Virus record (IMG/VR): IMGVR_UViG_3300046684_000205
Span: 1-64,000 of that record
Strand: one strand, 5' to 3'
Origin: a virus
DNA length: 64,000 nt
Program-made: the position numbers and the translations under genes
Notes under the pieces: generated by a model
Seen by the model: the letters and a program-made list of their open reading frames with translations, nothing else
What the model was told of the DNA's origin: nothing
Database searches by the model: none
Part shown: in pieces, positions 31,988-41,440 of the stretch
Layout of the letters: each line of letters opens with the position of its first letter
Numbering within the stretch: position 1 is the stretch's first letter

Positions 31988-32319
31988 CCAGCGGAAGACT
32001 CGGCCCCTGCGCCAAGTTGGAGGTGCGCTGCACCATCGTCACGCCCGACGGCAGCCGTTTCGTCGGCGAGAACTGGTGCGCGCATCCGCAGCCAGCCTGC
32101 CCGCGCGCGCCCGGCGAAGGCTACGAAAAATGCCAGACCGTCTGCGGCCAGATCGGCCACGCCGAAGAAGTCGCTGTGATGCTGGCCGGCGATGCCGCGA
32201 AGGGCGCGCATGCCTATGTCGAAAACCATACCCACGCCTGCCGCAACTGCCAGGAAGTCCTGTTCGGCCAGGCAGGAATCAAAGCGCTGACCATCGGCGC
32301 ACCACCGGAGAAAGTATGA
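31984..32319 (+). CDS. Divergent cytidine/dCMP deaminase-like protein
   Basis: 111 residues. The deaminase zinc site is present as GHAEEVAVML (HAE at 59-61) and CRNCQ (Cys 86 and 89), with a conserved-looking ENWCAHPQPACPR before it. Family members hydrolyse cytosine to uracil in nucleosides or nucleotides; dCMP would feed thymidylate synthase at 48838. Shorter and more Cys-rich than cellular enzymes, so substrate is uncertain. Confidence 0.65.
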   Translation: MTSGRLGPCAKLEVRCTIVTPDGSRFVGENWCAHPQPACPRAPGEGYEKCQTVCGQIGHAEEVAVMLAGDAAKGAHAYVENHTHACRNCQEVLFGQAGIKALTIGAPPEKV

Positions 32320-32522
32320 AAAACTGCACCAAGGACGATCTGCCCTTCGAATACATCAAGCCGGCGCCGCTGAACCAGCGCGTTATCCTGCTCGAGCGTG
32401 ATGGCTCGATCACGACCGGGCCATGGAAGGGCCCGGCGATCGGCAGCAATGCCCGCTTCATCGCCTGGCACCCGCTGCCGGCGCGCGACCTGGACCTCGA
32501 GCGCAAGCTCGAGCGGGCATGA
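32316..32522 (+). CDS. Small DUF551-like protein
   Basis: 68 residues from ATG 32316. PLNQRVILLERDGSITTG followed by FIAWHPLPA is the layout of DUF551, a small domain frequent in phage accessory proteins. Role unknown. Confidence 0.55.
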   Translation: MKNCTKDDLPFEYIKPAPLNQRVILLERDGSITTGPWKGPAIGSNARFIAWHPLPARDLDLERKLERA

Positions 32523-32965
32523 TGTCTGGCTTGAGCCCTGACTCCAGGCGCAGCCTGGAGGAGTTGGCCAAGGTCCAGGCGCTGGTCCGGCGCGTCTCCA
32601 GCCCGTTCTGGATGCACCGACCCACGGCCTGGCAGTGGGTCGGGCCCGACGGCCGGCCGCAGGGCTTCGCGCCGATGGCGGGGACGAGCCCGGGCCTGTG
32701 TAACCTGCTGTGGCTAGCCATGGAATTCGACCGGCCGCCGCAGGTCTACCAGGCCAGCCACAACGGGCTCTACATCATCCTGCTCAGCCAGGCCCACAAC
32801 GCGATGCTGGACGGCGAGCCGCTGACCGACTGGGCCAGCGTCCTGACGCTGCGCGAGTTCGCCGACAGGTTGCCGGCCACGAGCGAGGCGGAACTCGCTG
32901 TTGAGCGTGCCTACCCGCTGCTGAAAACACTTGCCGCGCGGAGGCTTGCAGATGCTCACACTTGA
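32519..32965 (+). CDS. Hypothetical protein
   Basis: 148 residues from ATG 32519 (an alternative ATG is the next codon). Mostly helical with a Trp-rich FWMHRPTAWQWVGPDG segment around residues 31-46. It overlaps the helicase start by 14 bases. Not recognised. Confidence 0.5.
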   Translation: MMSGLSPDSRRSLEELAKVQALVRRVSSPFWMHRPTAWQWVGPDGRPQGFAPMAGTSPGLCNLLWLAMEFDRPPQVYQASHNGLYIILLSQAHNAMLDGEPLTDWASVLTLREFADRLPATSEAELAVERAYPLLKTLAARRLADAHT

Positions 32966-34394
32966 ACAGGTGATCGAGCGCTACCCCTTCCCGCATCCGC
33001 TGGGAGGGGTCATGACACTCGAACCGATGCAGAAGGAGGATATCGTCAAGGCGGTCATGTGGCGCCGCGCGCTGCTCGATCTACCGGTCGGCTACGGCAA
33101 GACGGTGATCGCGACCGCCATCTCCCTGGTGCTGCAGCCGCAGCTCACCATCATCCTGGTGCCGCCGGTTCTGATCCCGCAGTGGGTGGCCTGGCTGGGC
33201 AGCATTCCCGGCGCCGGGCTGGCGCTGGCCTACGACGCCCCGCCGAAGAAGCGGCAGGCGCTGCCCCTGCAGGACGCGGACTGGCTGGTGATGAGTTACC
33301 AGGTGTTCAACAATGACATCGAGCTGCTGCGCAGGCTCTGCGCCAAGGCCGAGGTGTTGCTGGTGGTGGACGAGGCGCAGGCACTGAAGGGTCGTGGCGT
33401 GCTGTTCAAGAATGTGCGTAATTTCGCGGCGGGCCGCGACTTGATCACGATGTCGGGCACGATCGCCAGCAAGCCGGGCGACTACTACAGCTACATCAAG
33501 CTCAACACGCCAGACACATACGGGACCTATACGCAGTTCGAGAACATCCATGTCAAGGAGCGCGACATCTTCAAGCAGCCGATCGAATGGCACAATCTCG
33601 ATCTGCTGCAGACCAACCTGAACATGCGGCGCATCCACCGCACCAAGGAGGAGGTGCACTCGGCGCTGCCGAAGGCGAAGGTCATCCCGATCTATTACGA
33701 CCTGTCGAAGGAGCACATGGCGCTGTACCGCCGCCTGATGGAGGAGCAGCTCCTGCTGCTGGACGACGGCGGCAAGATCGACGCCACTACTGCCACGCGG
33801 CTGTATCACGCAGCGCAGCAGATCGTGATCGATTACGGCTTCTTCGCCGGCGACGAGACGAAGCGCTCGGCGATCTTCGACCTGGTCGACGGTATCGCCG
33901 ACGAGATCAACCTTGGCGGCGAGATCCTGATGGACGGGAAGCTGCAGCCGGCCAGCAAGCTGATCCTCTGGACCACGCACAGGAGTGTCTCGCGTCTGAT
34001 CGGCGAGCACATGGATGCGCGGCTTGCGCCGATCGGCAAGAGGGGTGTGATGGCCTTTTCCGAGGTCGACTCGAAAGCGAATGTCCAGCAGTTCATGAGC
34101 GACCCGAATACGGTGAATTTGACAGCGCAGCCGGGCAGCGCCGGCGCCGGCCTGAACCCGCAGTATTTTTGCTGGGAATGCGCTTACGTGCAGCTGCCGA
34201 CGACCACGATCCCCTTCATTCAGTCCTCGGGTCGGATCGACCGCAAGGGGCAGCGCTACAACCCGAACATTCGGTTGCTCATCGCGCGCGGCACGATCCA
34301 GGAGCAGCTGCTGAGGAACCTCATCAAGAATGACGAGCTGGTCAACAAGGCAGCCGGCTCGAAAGGTGCCATCAAAAATATGATTTTCCCGTAG
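32952..34394 (+). CDS. SNF2/DEAD-like superfamily 2 helicase
   Basis: 480 residues from ATG 32952 (GGAGG eight bases upstream; an in-frame TTG at 32931 is less likely). Walker A LPVGYGKTV near residue 47, motif II VVDEAQAL near 139, motif III MSGTIAS, and motif VI QSSGRIDRKGQ near 430 give both RecA-like lobes. Phage proteins of this type remodel DNA or branch structures during replication. It precedes the primase-helicase. Confidence 0.85.
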   Translation: MLTLEQVIERYPFPHPLGGVMTLEPMQKEDIVKAVMWRRALLDLPVGYGKTVIATAISLVLQPQLTIILVPPVLIPQWVAWLGSIPGAGLALAYDAPPKKRQALPLQDADWLVMSYQVFNNDIELLRRLCAKAEVLLVVDEAQALKGRGVLFKNVRNFAAGRDLITMSGTIASKPGDYYSYIKLNTPDTYGTYTQFENIHVKERDIFKQPIEWHNLDLLQTNLNMRRIHRTKEEVHSALPKAKVIPIYYDLSKEHMALYRRLMEEQLLLLDDGGKIDATTATRLYHAAQQIVIDYGFFAGDETKRSAIFDLVDGIADEINLGGEILMDGKLQPASKLILWTTHRSVSRLIGEHMDARLAPIGKRGVMAFSEVDSKANVQQFMSDPNTVNLTAQPGSAGAGLNPQYFCWECAYVQLPTTTIPFIQSSGRIDRKGQRYNPNIRLLIARGTIQEQLLRNLIKNDELVNKAAGSKGAIKNMIFP

Positions 34395-34452
34395 GAAATA
34401 GCTGTAGAATTCCGGATTCAATAGGTAGTTCAACCGTATAAGGAATAAGAAG
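34395..34452 (+). promoter_or_regulatory. AT-rich gap, weak promoter candidate
   Basis: 58 bases between the helicase and the next gene, richer in A/T than the surroundings. TAGAAT (34411 region) and TATAAG (34435 region) each match five of six -10 bases, but neither has a good -35. AAGGAATAAGAAG provides the ribosome site. Confidence 0.3.
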
Positions 34453-34950
34453 ATGGACAACGCCGTACTCGGCAGAGCTGAAAGACTCAGCCTGCAGGCG
34501 CGCTGGCTCAATGCCCGGATGACGGGCAATCCTCTCTGGGAAGCGCAGGAACCAACGCCCCGGCTCCTGACTGTCAGCCAGAACCGTGCCTTCGTCGCCT
34601 GGCTGCCTGATGCCGCCGGCCGCCCACAAATCGTCGACGTGTTGCACGCCGCCGACATCGAAGCCTCCTTCACGACTGGCCTGTCGCTGGTTTTCGAGGG
34701 CCGCGCCAACAGCTCGCTGCTCCGCGTCTCGGCCTACCCGCGCGAGATCTTGCCAGGGGTGTTTGCCTGGCTGCCGGCCTTCTGCGAGTTCCGCTTCGCG
34801 CCGCGCGACTACGAAAACCCCTGCGGCACCTGGCGCGCGACCATACCCATGCTGGTGCGCGCCGCGCACCGCGAGGACGTGAGGACGGATTGCATCCGTT
34901 TCTCGCCGATCAAGGAGTTCCGCGCCCAGTGGCCTGACGTGTCTGTGTGA
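34453..34950 (+). CDS. Hypothetical protein
   Basis: 165 residues, mixed alpha/beta with a Trp/Pro-rich centre (FAWLPAFCEFRFAPRDYENP). No family recognised. Its place directly before the primase gene suggests a replication-linked role. Confidence 0.5.
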   Translation: MDNAVLGRAERLSLQARWLNARMTGNPLWEAQEPTPRLLTVSQNRAFVAWLPDAAGRPQIVDVLHAADIEASFTTGLSLVFEGRANSSLLRVSAYPREILPGVFAWLPAFCEFRFAPRDYENPCGTWRATIPMLVRAAHREDVRTDCIRFSPIKEFRAQWPDVSV

Positions 34951-34957
34951 GGGCGGT

Positions 34958-37900
34958 ATGAGCGCATTCCACTACTACCAGATCAAGGGTGGGGAAGAGT
35001 CGTGGCAGCCGGTGCCGGTATCGCACCGCGACCAGACCATCCTCGACCACCACCCGATGTTCATGACCGTGCTGGCGGTCTCCAAACTGGTCGTCGACCT
35101 CACTTACGAGGAAAAGCTCAAGCTGGCCTATATGGGCCCGCTTTACGCTGACTTCGACTCCGAAAACGAGACACTGGTCATCGAGAAGACCAACGAGTTC
35201 CTTAGCAAGCTCGAAGAGCTGGGTGTGAACCTTGCCATGTGCCGGCTGTTCACCACTGGCGGGCGCGGCTACCACGTCGAGGTACCGGTCGAGCTCTTCA
35301 TGGAGAAGGTGCCGAAGAATGGCGTGATCGGCCTGCCGTCAATCTACCGCGAGATGGCGCTGGAGCTGTCGGTCGATACCCTCGACCTGACGATTTACTC
35401 GACCGGCCGCGGCCGCATGTGGCGCCAGCCCAACGTTCAGCGCGATAACGGCCGCTACAAGGTGCCAGTCACGGTCGACGAGATGCGCAGCATGTCGCCC
35501 GAACTTGCGACTGAGCTGTCCTCGCAGCCGCGAGAGCCGGTGGAGGTCCTGCCTCCGAGCTTCTGCGTCAAGCTGTCGATCGAGTATTCCAAGGCCATGC
35601 AAAAGGTCGAAGATCTGCTCAAGAGGCGCGCGAAGTTCAAGCCAGATCCGCACGTACGCGAGAAGGCCGGCTGCGCGTCCATCCAGTACATGATGGCGGG
35701 CCTGGGCATCAAGGCTGGTGTGGGCTTTCAGCAGATTGCCACCCAGCTGGCGATTGCCGCGGTCTCGGCCGAGATGTCGGAAGAGCGATTCATCGTCGAG
35801 TGCTCGGGCCTGATCGAGAATCACCAGGGCGACGGCAGCCGTTACGGCTCGCCGCAAAAGCGCGCTGACGAGTTGCGCCGCATGCACCGCTACATGAACG
35901 GCAATCCCTGCTACGAGTTCTCGGTCGGCGCCATCAAGACGCTGCTGAACCATCCGGCGCCAGACCTCGACGGCATCACAACCACGAAGGAAGATGTCAA
36001 GGCTGAGATCGAGCTCGCGGCCACCCAGCTGGACGACCCGGAGCTGCAGCAGGATGAGTATGCCGACGTGGCCAAGGGTGTGACGCTGTCCCGCTACGGG
36101 ATTTACGTCGACGGCGAGTTCGGCAAAAAGCGGATCTGTGCGGTGTCGTTCGACGCCGCGGCGATCCTGATGTCAAAGGATAGCGACCAGATTATCGGCT
36201 ACGACGCGGTGGTGCTGGTCAACGGCAAATCGGTGGGCTCGATCACGCTCGAGAGCGACATGTTCTCCGGCCTGGTGCCCTTCAACCGGTTTGTCAGCAA
36301 ATACGGGCATGCCTTTCAGGGCACCGATGCCCAGGTGAGGACGGTAATGATGCGATTCGTGGAGCAGGCAAAAAGAAAGGGCAACATCAGCTATGTCGTG
36401 GACCGCGAGGGCCTCGATATGATCACCATTCCCCAGCACGAGGATGTGCGGCTGCGCGAGCCCTTCATGATCTGGGCCGACGGCCATGGCGTGCGGCTGG
36501 AGCCCGAGATCGAGGCCACCGGCCTGAAGATCAAGTTCGCCGGCTACCCGGATCCGCGCGGCATGTTCAAGACCGACATCTCGAATGCGCCGGCACTGGG
36601 ATCGTGGTTGGAGGAGCCGGGCAACAAGCAGCTGCTGGCTGACACCCTTGGCCATCTGTTCGCTTGCCAGAAGCCCGAGGTGCTGGGCAAGGCGCTGGGC
36701 TGGTACGTGGCCTGCTTCTGGAAGCAGCTGTTCCAGAAGCATTACGGCAAGTTCCCGCTGCTGCATATCAACGGGCCGGCCGGCCTGGGCAAGACCGAGA
36801 TGCAGCTGGGTATGGCGTCGATGTTCTACTGGCGCGGTGAGCCGCGGCCGCTGTCGCCCGGCTCGACCAACTTCGCGCTGCTGCAGCATCTGATCGGAGC
36901 AAGCTCTATCCCACTGATTCTCGACGAGTACAAGCCGCACGTGATGCAGAAGACGCGCCTGGACCAGCTCAAGGGTCTGCTGCGCGACGTCTACAACCAG
37001 CGTGACCAGGCGCGTGGTGGCGGCTCGCGCGAGAGCGATGACTACCGCGTGCTGCAGTTCTCGCAGATGGCCGCGCCCATGGTGTTCATCGCCGAGGCGG
37101 CCGAGGAAGAGGCGGCAGTGATGGAGCGCGTGGTGCTGGTGACCCTGGCGCGCCCGCACCAGGCTGAGGGCCTGCGTCGGCACGCGCACTGGCAGTCGTA
37201 CTGGAGGAACCGGCACCTGCTGGGCATCCTGGGCCAGTACATTGCGATGAGCATCGTGCAGGGCGGCGAGGCCGGCAGTTTTGTCGACGAGTTCGATGCG
37301 ATGTATGGCGAGGCGAAGCGCCAGTTCATGCTGTCCGAGGAAGACTTGAAGGGTGCCCTGAGCGCCGAGCAGTTGAGGGAGAAGCAGAATACCAAGGAGC
37401 GCCCGGTCTACAACCACACGGTGGCGCGCTTTGGCATGAAGCAGTTCCGCAACCTGGTGAATGAAGCGATCGGCCCGAAGTTCGACGGCATCATGGCCGA
37501 GATGGAGCAGGGTGTCTTTGCCCGCCTGCACGACCTGCACGCGGCGACCACGCCGGAATACATCAAGGTCCTGTCCGAGATCTCCAGCATGAGTCACCAC
37601 ATCGAGAGCGACCGGCCCGAAGCCATCCGCAAAAACTACGAGTATGCCTTCGTCGAGGTCGCTGGAAAACAACGCATCGAGATTGCAGTGCGGTCGGCGT
37701 ACCAGCGCTACCGTATGCACTGCCGCGCGTCGAATCTCGAAGCCTTGTTCGGCGGTTTCGAGAGCTTTGCCCACGCCCTGCAGGACTGCGGCGCGTTCGT
37801 CAAGCGCGGTACCGGCGAGAAGCTGCAGTCGCCAGGCGTGTTCACGTTCGATGCCGACGACCTTACAAGTCTTGGCGTTGACGTGTTCAAAAGCAATTGA
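34958..37900 (+). CDS. Primase-helicase fusion
   Basis: 980 residues. The N-terminal region has an archaeo-eukaryotic-primase pattern: YADFDSE near residue 65 (metal-binding Asp pair) and FTTGGRGYHVEV near 103. Around residue 604 NGPAGLGKTE is a Walker A, followed by LILDEYKP (Walker B), giving an SF3/D5-like or DUF927-like helicase half. It would prime and unwind at the phage fork. The stop codon overlaps the -35 of the next promoter. Confidence 0.8.
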   Translation: MSAFHYYQIKGGEESWQPVPVSHRDQTILDHHPMFMTVLAVSKLVVDLTYEEKLKLAYMGPLYADFDSENETLVIEKTNEFLSKLEELGVNLAMCRLFTTGGRGYHVEVPVELFMEKVPKNGVIGLPSIYREMALELSVDTLDLTIYSTGRGRMWRQPNVQRDNGRYKVPVTVDEMRSMSPELATELSSQPREPVEVLPPSFCVKLSIEYSKAMQKVEDLLKRRAKFKPDPHVREKAGCASIQYMMAGLGIKAGVGFQQIATQLAIAAVSAEMSEERFIVECSGLIENHQGDGSRYGSPQKRADELRRMHRYMNGNPCYEFSVGAIKTLLNHPAPDLDGITTTKEDVKAEIELAATQLDDPELQQDEYADVAKGVTLSRYGIYVDGEFGKKRICAVSFDAAAILMSKDSDQIIGYDAVVLVNGKSVGSITLESDMFSGLVPFNRFVSKYGHAFQGTDAQVRTVMMRFVEQAKRKGNISYVVDREGLDMITIPQHEDVRLREPFMIWADGHGVRLEPEIEATGLKIKFAGYPDPRGMFKTDISNAPALGSWLEEPGNKQLLADTLGHLFACQKPEVLGKALGWYVACFWKQLFQKHYGKFPLLHINGPAGLGKTEMQLGMASMFYWRGEPRPLSPGSTNFALLQHLIGASSIPLILDEYKPHVMQKTRLDQLKGLLRDVYNQRDQARGGGSRESDDYRVLQFSQMAAPMVFIAEAAEEEAAVMERVVLVTLARPHQAEGLRRHAHWQSYWRNRHLLGILGQYIAMSIVQGGEAGSFVDEFDAMYGEAKRQFMLSEEDLKGALSAEQLREKQNTKERPVYNHTVARFGMKQFRNLVNEAIGPKFDGIMAEMEQGVFARLHDLHAATTPEYIKVLSEISSMSHHIESDRPEAIRKNYEYAFVEVAGKQRIEIAVRSAYQRYRMHCRASNLEALFGGFESFAHALQDCGAFVKRGTGEKLQSPGVFTFDADDLTSLGVDVFKSN

Positions 37901-37925
37901 CACGCGTCAAGAAGTTTGCCATACT
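37897..37925 (+). promoter_or_regulatory. Candidate sigma70 promoter, shared motif copy 2
   Basis: TTGACA at 37897-37902, 17-base spacer, CATACT at 37920-37925. The -35 and spacer (TTGACAC, three bases, TCAA, then AAGTTTGC) match the promoter at 29489 with a one-base shift. It overlaps the primase stop codon and serves a single gene. Confidence 0.7.
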
Positions 37926-37992
37926 GAATTTTCACCCACATGCCGGGCGTGGGTTCCTGACCCGGCAAGACGATAACTTTAAAGGTAACGAA

Positions 37993-38817
37993 ATGGCACT
38001 GACCAAAAACACCGCAGCAAACACCCAGACCGCTCAATTCGAAGCTCCGGACGACGACGGCGTCATCGAGAACGGCGCCGAGCAGAAGACCCCCGAGCAG
38101 ATCAAGGCTGAAGCCCAAGCTCGTCTGGCAGCTGCGGCAGCCCAGCACCAGGCATCCCAGCCGAAGGAAGAAGCCAAGCCGTCCGAAAGCCGCGCCGTGG
38201 CGCCGCAGGCCGGCCGTCAGGTGGCTGTCACCAAGCCGATGGTCAATCCGCTGGAGCCGCTGAAGGATGCCTTCCCGGTCGAATGGGACACCCTGCGCAA
38301 TCTGTATATCACCAACGGCAACGTGGTCGACCGTCAGACCAACAAGGCCCTGGGCGATTCGATCGGCATGGAACTGCTGTCCTTCCAGGATCAGTGGGTC
38401 GTGTCGCCGGGCGGCGATGACAAGGACAAGGAGAAGAACAAGGAATTCGTTCGCTACTCCAACGACGGCAAGACCACCACTCAGGGCGAAGACGTCGACG
38501 ACTATCTGGCCAAGCTGCTGGCGACTGGCTTCCCGGACGCGAAGAAGAGCGAGCGTTCGGTGATCTGCGGCGCCCTGGTCGACATCGGCGTCAAGGGCAA
38601 GAAAGATCTGCCCGAGCTGGCCAACACGCTGGTGCAGATCAACCTGCCGCCGACTTCGAAGGCTGCGTTCAAGCGTTACCAGATGGATCAGGCCTTCAAG
38701 ATCGGCAAGGGTCTGATCGAGCCGGAAGGCGCCCAGATCGTGCGGATCGACTGCGACCTGGTGACCAAGGGCGACAACACCTGGACCGTCGCCAACTTCA
38801 GCCGCTACACCGCGTAA
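37993..38817 (+). CDS. Probable ssDNA-binding/replication protein, monocistronic
   Basis: 274 residues from ATG 37993 (AAAGGTAACG upstream). The first 85 residues are Ala/Gln/Lys-rich and disordered; the rest is a mixed domain with charged DDKDKEKNKEF. No clear OB signature is visible. Its own promoter, terminator and position between primase and exonuclease indicate an abundant replication protein; ssDNA-binding is inferred from this context only. Confidence 0.55.
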   Translation: MALTKNTAANTQTAQFEAPDDDGVIENGAEQKTPEQIKAEAQARLAAAAAQHQASQPKEEAKPSESRAVAPQAGRQVAVTKPMVNPLEPLKDAFPVEWDTLRNLYITNGNVVDRQTNKALGDSIGMELLSFQDQWVVSPGGDDKDKEKNKEFVRYSNDGKTTTQGEDVDDYLAKLLATGFPDAKKSERSVICGALVDIGVKGKKDLPELANTLVQINLPPTSKAAFKRYQMDQAFKIGKGLIEPEGAQIVRIDCDLVTKGDNTWTVANFSRYTA

Positions 38818-38836
38818 TCTTCCTTCACGCCCACCC

Positions 38837-38864
38837 AAGGGAGCTCTTCGGAGCTCCCTTTTCT
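38837..38864 (+). terminator. Rho-independent terminator
   Basis: A 10-bp stem (AAGGGAGCTC/GAGCTCCCTT) around a stable TTCG tetraloop, followed by TTCT. It lies 20 bases after the stop of the probable SSB gene and makes that unit monocistronic. Confidence 0.85.
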
Positions 38865-38878
38865 ACAGGAGAAATCCC

Positions 38879-39589
38879 TTGGACATGCAAGAACAACAAG
38901 AACTGCGCCCGCTGGCCTTCGTCATCGCCGATACCGAGACCACTGGCCTGACTGGCCCCGCCTGCGAGATCGCGCTGCGCGAGATCGATCCGGACACGCT
39001 GGAGACCATCCGCGAGATCCAGTCGCTGATCGACCCGGAGTGCGACATCGAGCCGAGGGCCCAGGAAATACATGGCATCTCGAAAGAGATGGTCGCCGAC
39101 GCGCCGACGCTGGACGAATTCCTGACGATGCCCGGCTACCTCGACGACGCCTTCGAAGGTCGTGACATCGTCATCATCGCCCACAACGCCCAGTTCGACG
39201 TCAAGCGCCTGCACCGGATCGGCAACATCGTCTCGTCCATCTGCACCGTGTTCCATTCGCGCCAGCTGGTCGGCACCGAGGTGCCCAATCACCAGCTGGG
39301 CACGCTGCGCGAGCACTTCGGTTTCCCGGTCAACGAGGCGCACCGCGCCATGGCCGACGTGGCGACCACGCATCGCCTGCTGCGCGAACTGATGGGCCGC
39401 GCCGGCCGCCGCACCTTGCGCGACTTCTACGAGACCCAGGAGACGACGGTGCATCGCTGGCCGTTCGGCAAGCACAAGGGCATGCTGCTGATGGAGACGC
39501 CCAAGGAATACCTCCAGTGGTTCAAGAAGCAGGACTGCGATGCGAGTTTGAAGAAGAGCATCGAGAAAGCGCTGAAGGCGATGAAATGA
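38879..39589 (+). CDS. DnaQ-like 3'-5' exonuclease with C-terminal DUF3820
   Basis: 236 residues from TTG 38879, which lies six bases after AGGAGA; ATG 38885 is the alternative but sits 12 bases away. DEDD exonuclease motifs: ADTETTGL (Exo I), HNAQFDVKRL (Exo II) and HRAMADVATT (Exo III, with His). A C-terminal PFGKHKGMLL ... YLQWF matches DUF3820, often fused to such exonucleases. Likely proofreading or end-trimming in replication. Confidence 0.82.
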   Translation: MDMQEQQELRPLAFVIADTETTGLTGPACEIALREIDPDTLETIREIQSLIDPECDIEPRAQEIHGISKEMVADAPTLDEFLTMPGYLDDAFEGRDIVIIAHNAQFDVKRLHRIGNIVSSICTVFHSRQLVGTEVPNHQLGTLREHFGFPVNEAHRAMADVATTHRLLRELMGRAGRRTLRDFYETQETTVHRWPFGKHKGMLLMETPKEYLQWFKKQDCDASLKKSIEKALKAMK

Positions 39590-39780
39590 CCCGCAAAATT
39601 ATCCCTGTGACGCCGGACAGCGCCGGCCGCATCGTGGCCAGGGCGCCAGTGCTGCGTGTGTTCGATACCAACGGTGCTGGCGAGCTGCTGGAATTGGTCA
39701 GCTTCATGAACCTCAGCACCCATGAGGTCGTTCTGCAGCATCAGCCGGCCAGCCAGGTCTACGTCGAAATCGAAGAATAA
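39586..39780 (+). CDS. Small beta-rich hypothetical protein
   Basis: 64 residues from ATG 39586, overlapping the exonuclease stop by four bases. Beta-rich with a C-terminal acidic end. Function unknown. Confidence 0.5.
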   Translation: MTRKIIPVTPDSAGRIVARAPVLRVFDTNGAGELLELVSFMNLSTHEVVLQHQPASQVYVEIEE

Positions 39781-39803
39781 TTACCTACTCACGAAAGAAC
39801 ACC

Positions 39804-40379
39804 ATGAACTTCGCAGAATATCCGGCCCTCGCGGCCCGCACTGAAAAAGAACTGCCAACCAGCTTCCTGCGCATCGAGCACGCGTCGCTTGGCCTCATCA
39901 CCGAGATTGGCGAGATCGGCACTCTCGTCAAGCGCATCGCCATCTACGGCAAGTCGCTGGACAGCGTCATGGACAAGGGCGAGGATAGTGGCAAGTCGTA
40001 CCGTCAGCTGCTCGGCGAGGAGATCGGTGACGTGCTCTGGTACCTGCCGATCATCACCAGCGAACTCGACGCGAACTACGTGTTCGAGGATGTACGCCTG
40101 ACAGCCCGTACCGGCTTGCCGCTGACCAACCTGACCCGTCGTCTGTCGATCGCTGCAGGTCGCGTCGCCGATTACGTCGAGAGCGAGGCCATGCATATGC
40201 TACAGGACGTCAACCTGGTCGACGAGGTGTGCGCCATCCTGCATTATCTGGTCGACCTCGCAGGCCTGGCCGGCCTCGACATCGTCCAACTCGCCGCTGA
40301 CAACATCGCCAAGCTGCGCAAACGCTACCCGGAAGCCTACAGCGACCTGGCGGCTGAAGAGCGCGCCGACAAGGCTTGA
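39804..40379 (+). CDS. mazG: MazG-like nucleotide pyrophosphohydrolase
   Basis: 191 residues. GLITEIGEIGTLVKR (metal-binding Glu residues, about 30-44), EEIGDVLWYLP (about 72-82) and the closing NIAKLRKRYPEAY are MazG hallmarks. These all-alpha enzymes hydrolyse NTPs or dNTPs to NMPs, and phage versions may reshape the host nucleotide pool or reverse stringent-response signals. Preceded by GAAAGAA. Confidence 0.82.
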   Translation: MNFAEYPALAARTEKELPTSFLRIEHASLGLITEIGEIGTLVKRIAIYGKSLDSVMDKGEDSGKSYRQLLGEEIGDVLWYLPIITSELDANYVFEDVRLTARTGLPLTNLTRRLSIAAGRVADYVESEAMHMLQDVNLVDEVCAILHYLVDLAGLAGLDIVQLAADNIAKLRKRYPEAYSDLAAEERADKA

Positions 40380-40381
40380 CC

Positions 40382-41440
40382 ATGACCTCCCACCTGATCA
40401 GCGCCGCGGCGCAGATCCGGTCCCTCTCGAAAGCGGTTTCGGCCGCTTTTCTCGCGTCTCCACTGTCCGAAGAGGAGCGCAATCCGGGCCGGATCGAGCT
40501 GACGGACCTTGCCTGGATGGCGCCGCCGATCGCCTGCCGCGAGACGATCGGCCAGGTACCGCTGGCCGACTATCTGAGCGTGCCGATGCCGATCGAGCAG
40601 GGCGCGCTGTATCGCTTCTGGGTCAAGACGCTGTACGACCTCTGGAATCGGCCCAGCGCCACGATGCGGCGCGGCGCGTTCGCCAACTGCGGCTGGGCCT
40701 TCCCCAAGGTCAAGGTCGGCCAGCGCGCCTTCCTGTTCTCCACGCCTGTCGGCTACCCGTCGCAGCTGGACCCGACGGCCGGCATCATGTTCTCGATCGA
40801 GGTGGCGTCGGCTGCCGCTGCTTCACTGCCGGTTGTGGACCTGGTCAGCGACGATGACAACTATTACGTCATCCTGCCCGACGAGACGGTCATCGGCGTG
40901 AAGAACGGACGGCCGGCGTGCGAGTCGCCCTGGACCGAGCGCATGCCCGGCATGGTGCAGGAGCTGGCCTCCAGTAGCCGCGGCGAGGCCGACTACAGCT
41001 GCCGCTTCGACCAACTTGCGATGCTGCGTTCGGTGCTGCACGTGCATCGCCGGCGATTCGAGGAGTTCCAGGGGCTGGACTACGCCTTGCAGGCGCTGCG
41101 CCTCCTGTCACTGGGCGGCCACTGCCCTGACCTGATCTCGCAGCTGCGCCTGCTGCCGCAGGACCTGGGCCAGCTGCGCCGGCACGAGCAGGTGCTGCGC
41201 GACTGCATCGAGATCGTGGGCGACGCGTCGATGTCGGACCGCAGCAAGCTGCAGATCTGGCAGAACCTGCTGGTGCCGGAGGTACTCACGCCAGCCAAGT
41301 TCCGGCAGCACATCTTCTCCGGCGGCCAGTTTCCGTTCGCGCTGGCCCAGGCCAAGCTCGAGTCGATTCACGCCTGGTTCGATGAGCAGTACCGCGCGCT
41401 GCCGGCCAACCTGCAGAGGGAGGGCATATGCAGAGCGTGA
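40382..41440 (+). CDS. Large hypothetical protein of replication block
   Basis: 352 residues from ATG 40382; an in-frame TTG at 40376 is possible. N-terminal helix, a central beta-rich region with ACRETIGQVPLADYL, and a helical C-terminal third (LRLLSLGGHCPDLISQL). No known domain. Its position between MazG and dNMP kinase suggests a replication-linked role. Confidence 0.55.
   Translation: MTSHLISAAAQIRSLSKAVSAAFLASPLSEEERNPGRIELTDLAWMAPPIACRETIGQVPLADYLSVPMPIEQGALYRFWVKTLYDLWNRPSATMRRGAFANCGWAFPKVKVGQRAFLFSTPVGYPSQLDPTAGIMFSIEVASAAAASLPVVDLVSDDDNYYVILPDETVIGVKNGRPACESPWTERMPGMVQELASSSRGEADYSCRFDQLAMLRSVLHVHRRRFEEFQGLDYALQALRLLSLGGHCPDLISQLRLLPQDLGQLRRHEQVLRDCIEIVGDASMSDRSKLQIWQNLLVPEVLTPAKFRQHIFSGGQFPFALAQAKLESIHAWFDEQYRALPANLQREGICRA

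Noticed and set aside
33081-34709. Long minus-strand open frame opposite the helicase
   Set aside because: Shadow of the helicase gene; composition is not protein-like and it runs across the gap into the next gene.
36173-37903. Minus-strand open frame opposite the primase-helicase
   Set aside because: Same kind of shadow; primase and Walker motifs lie on the + strand.
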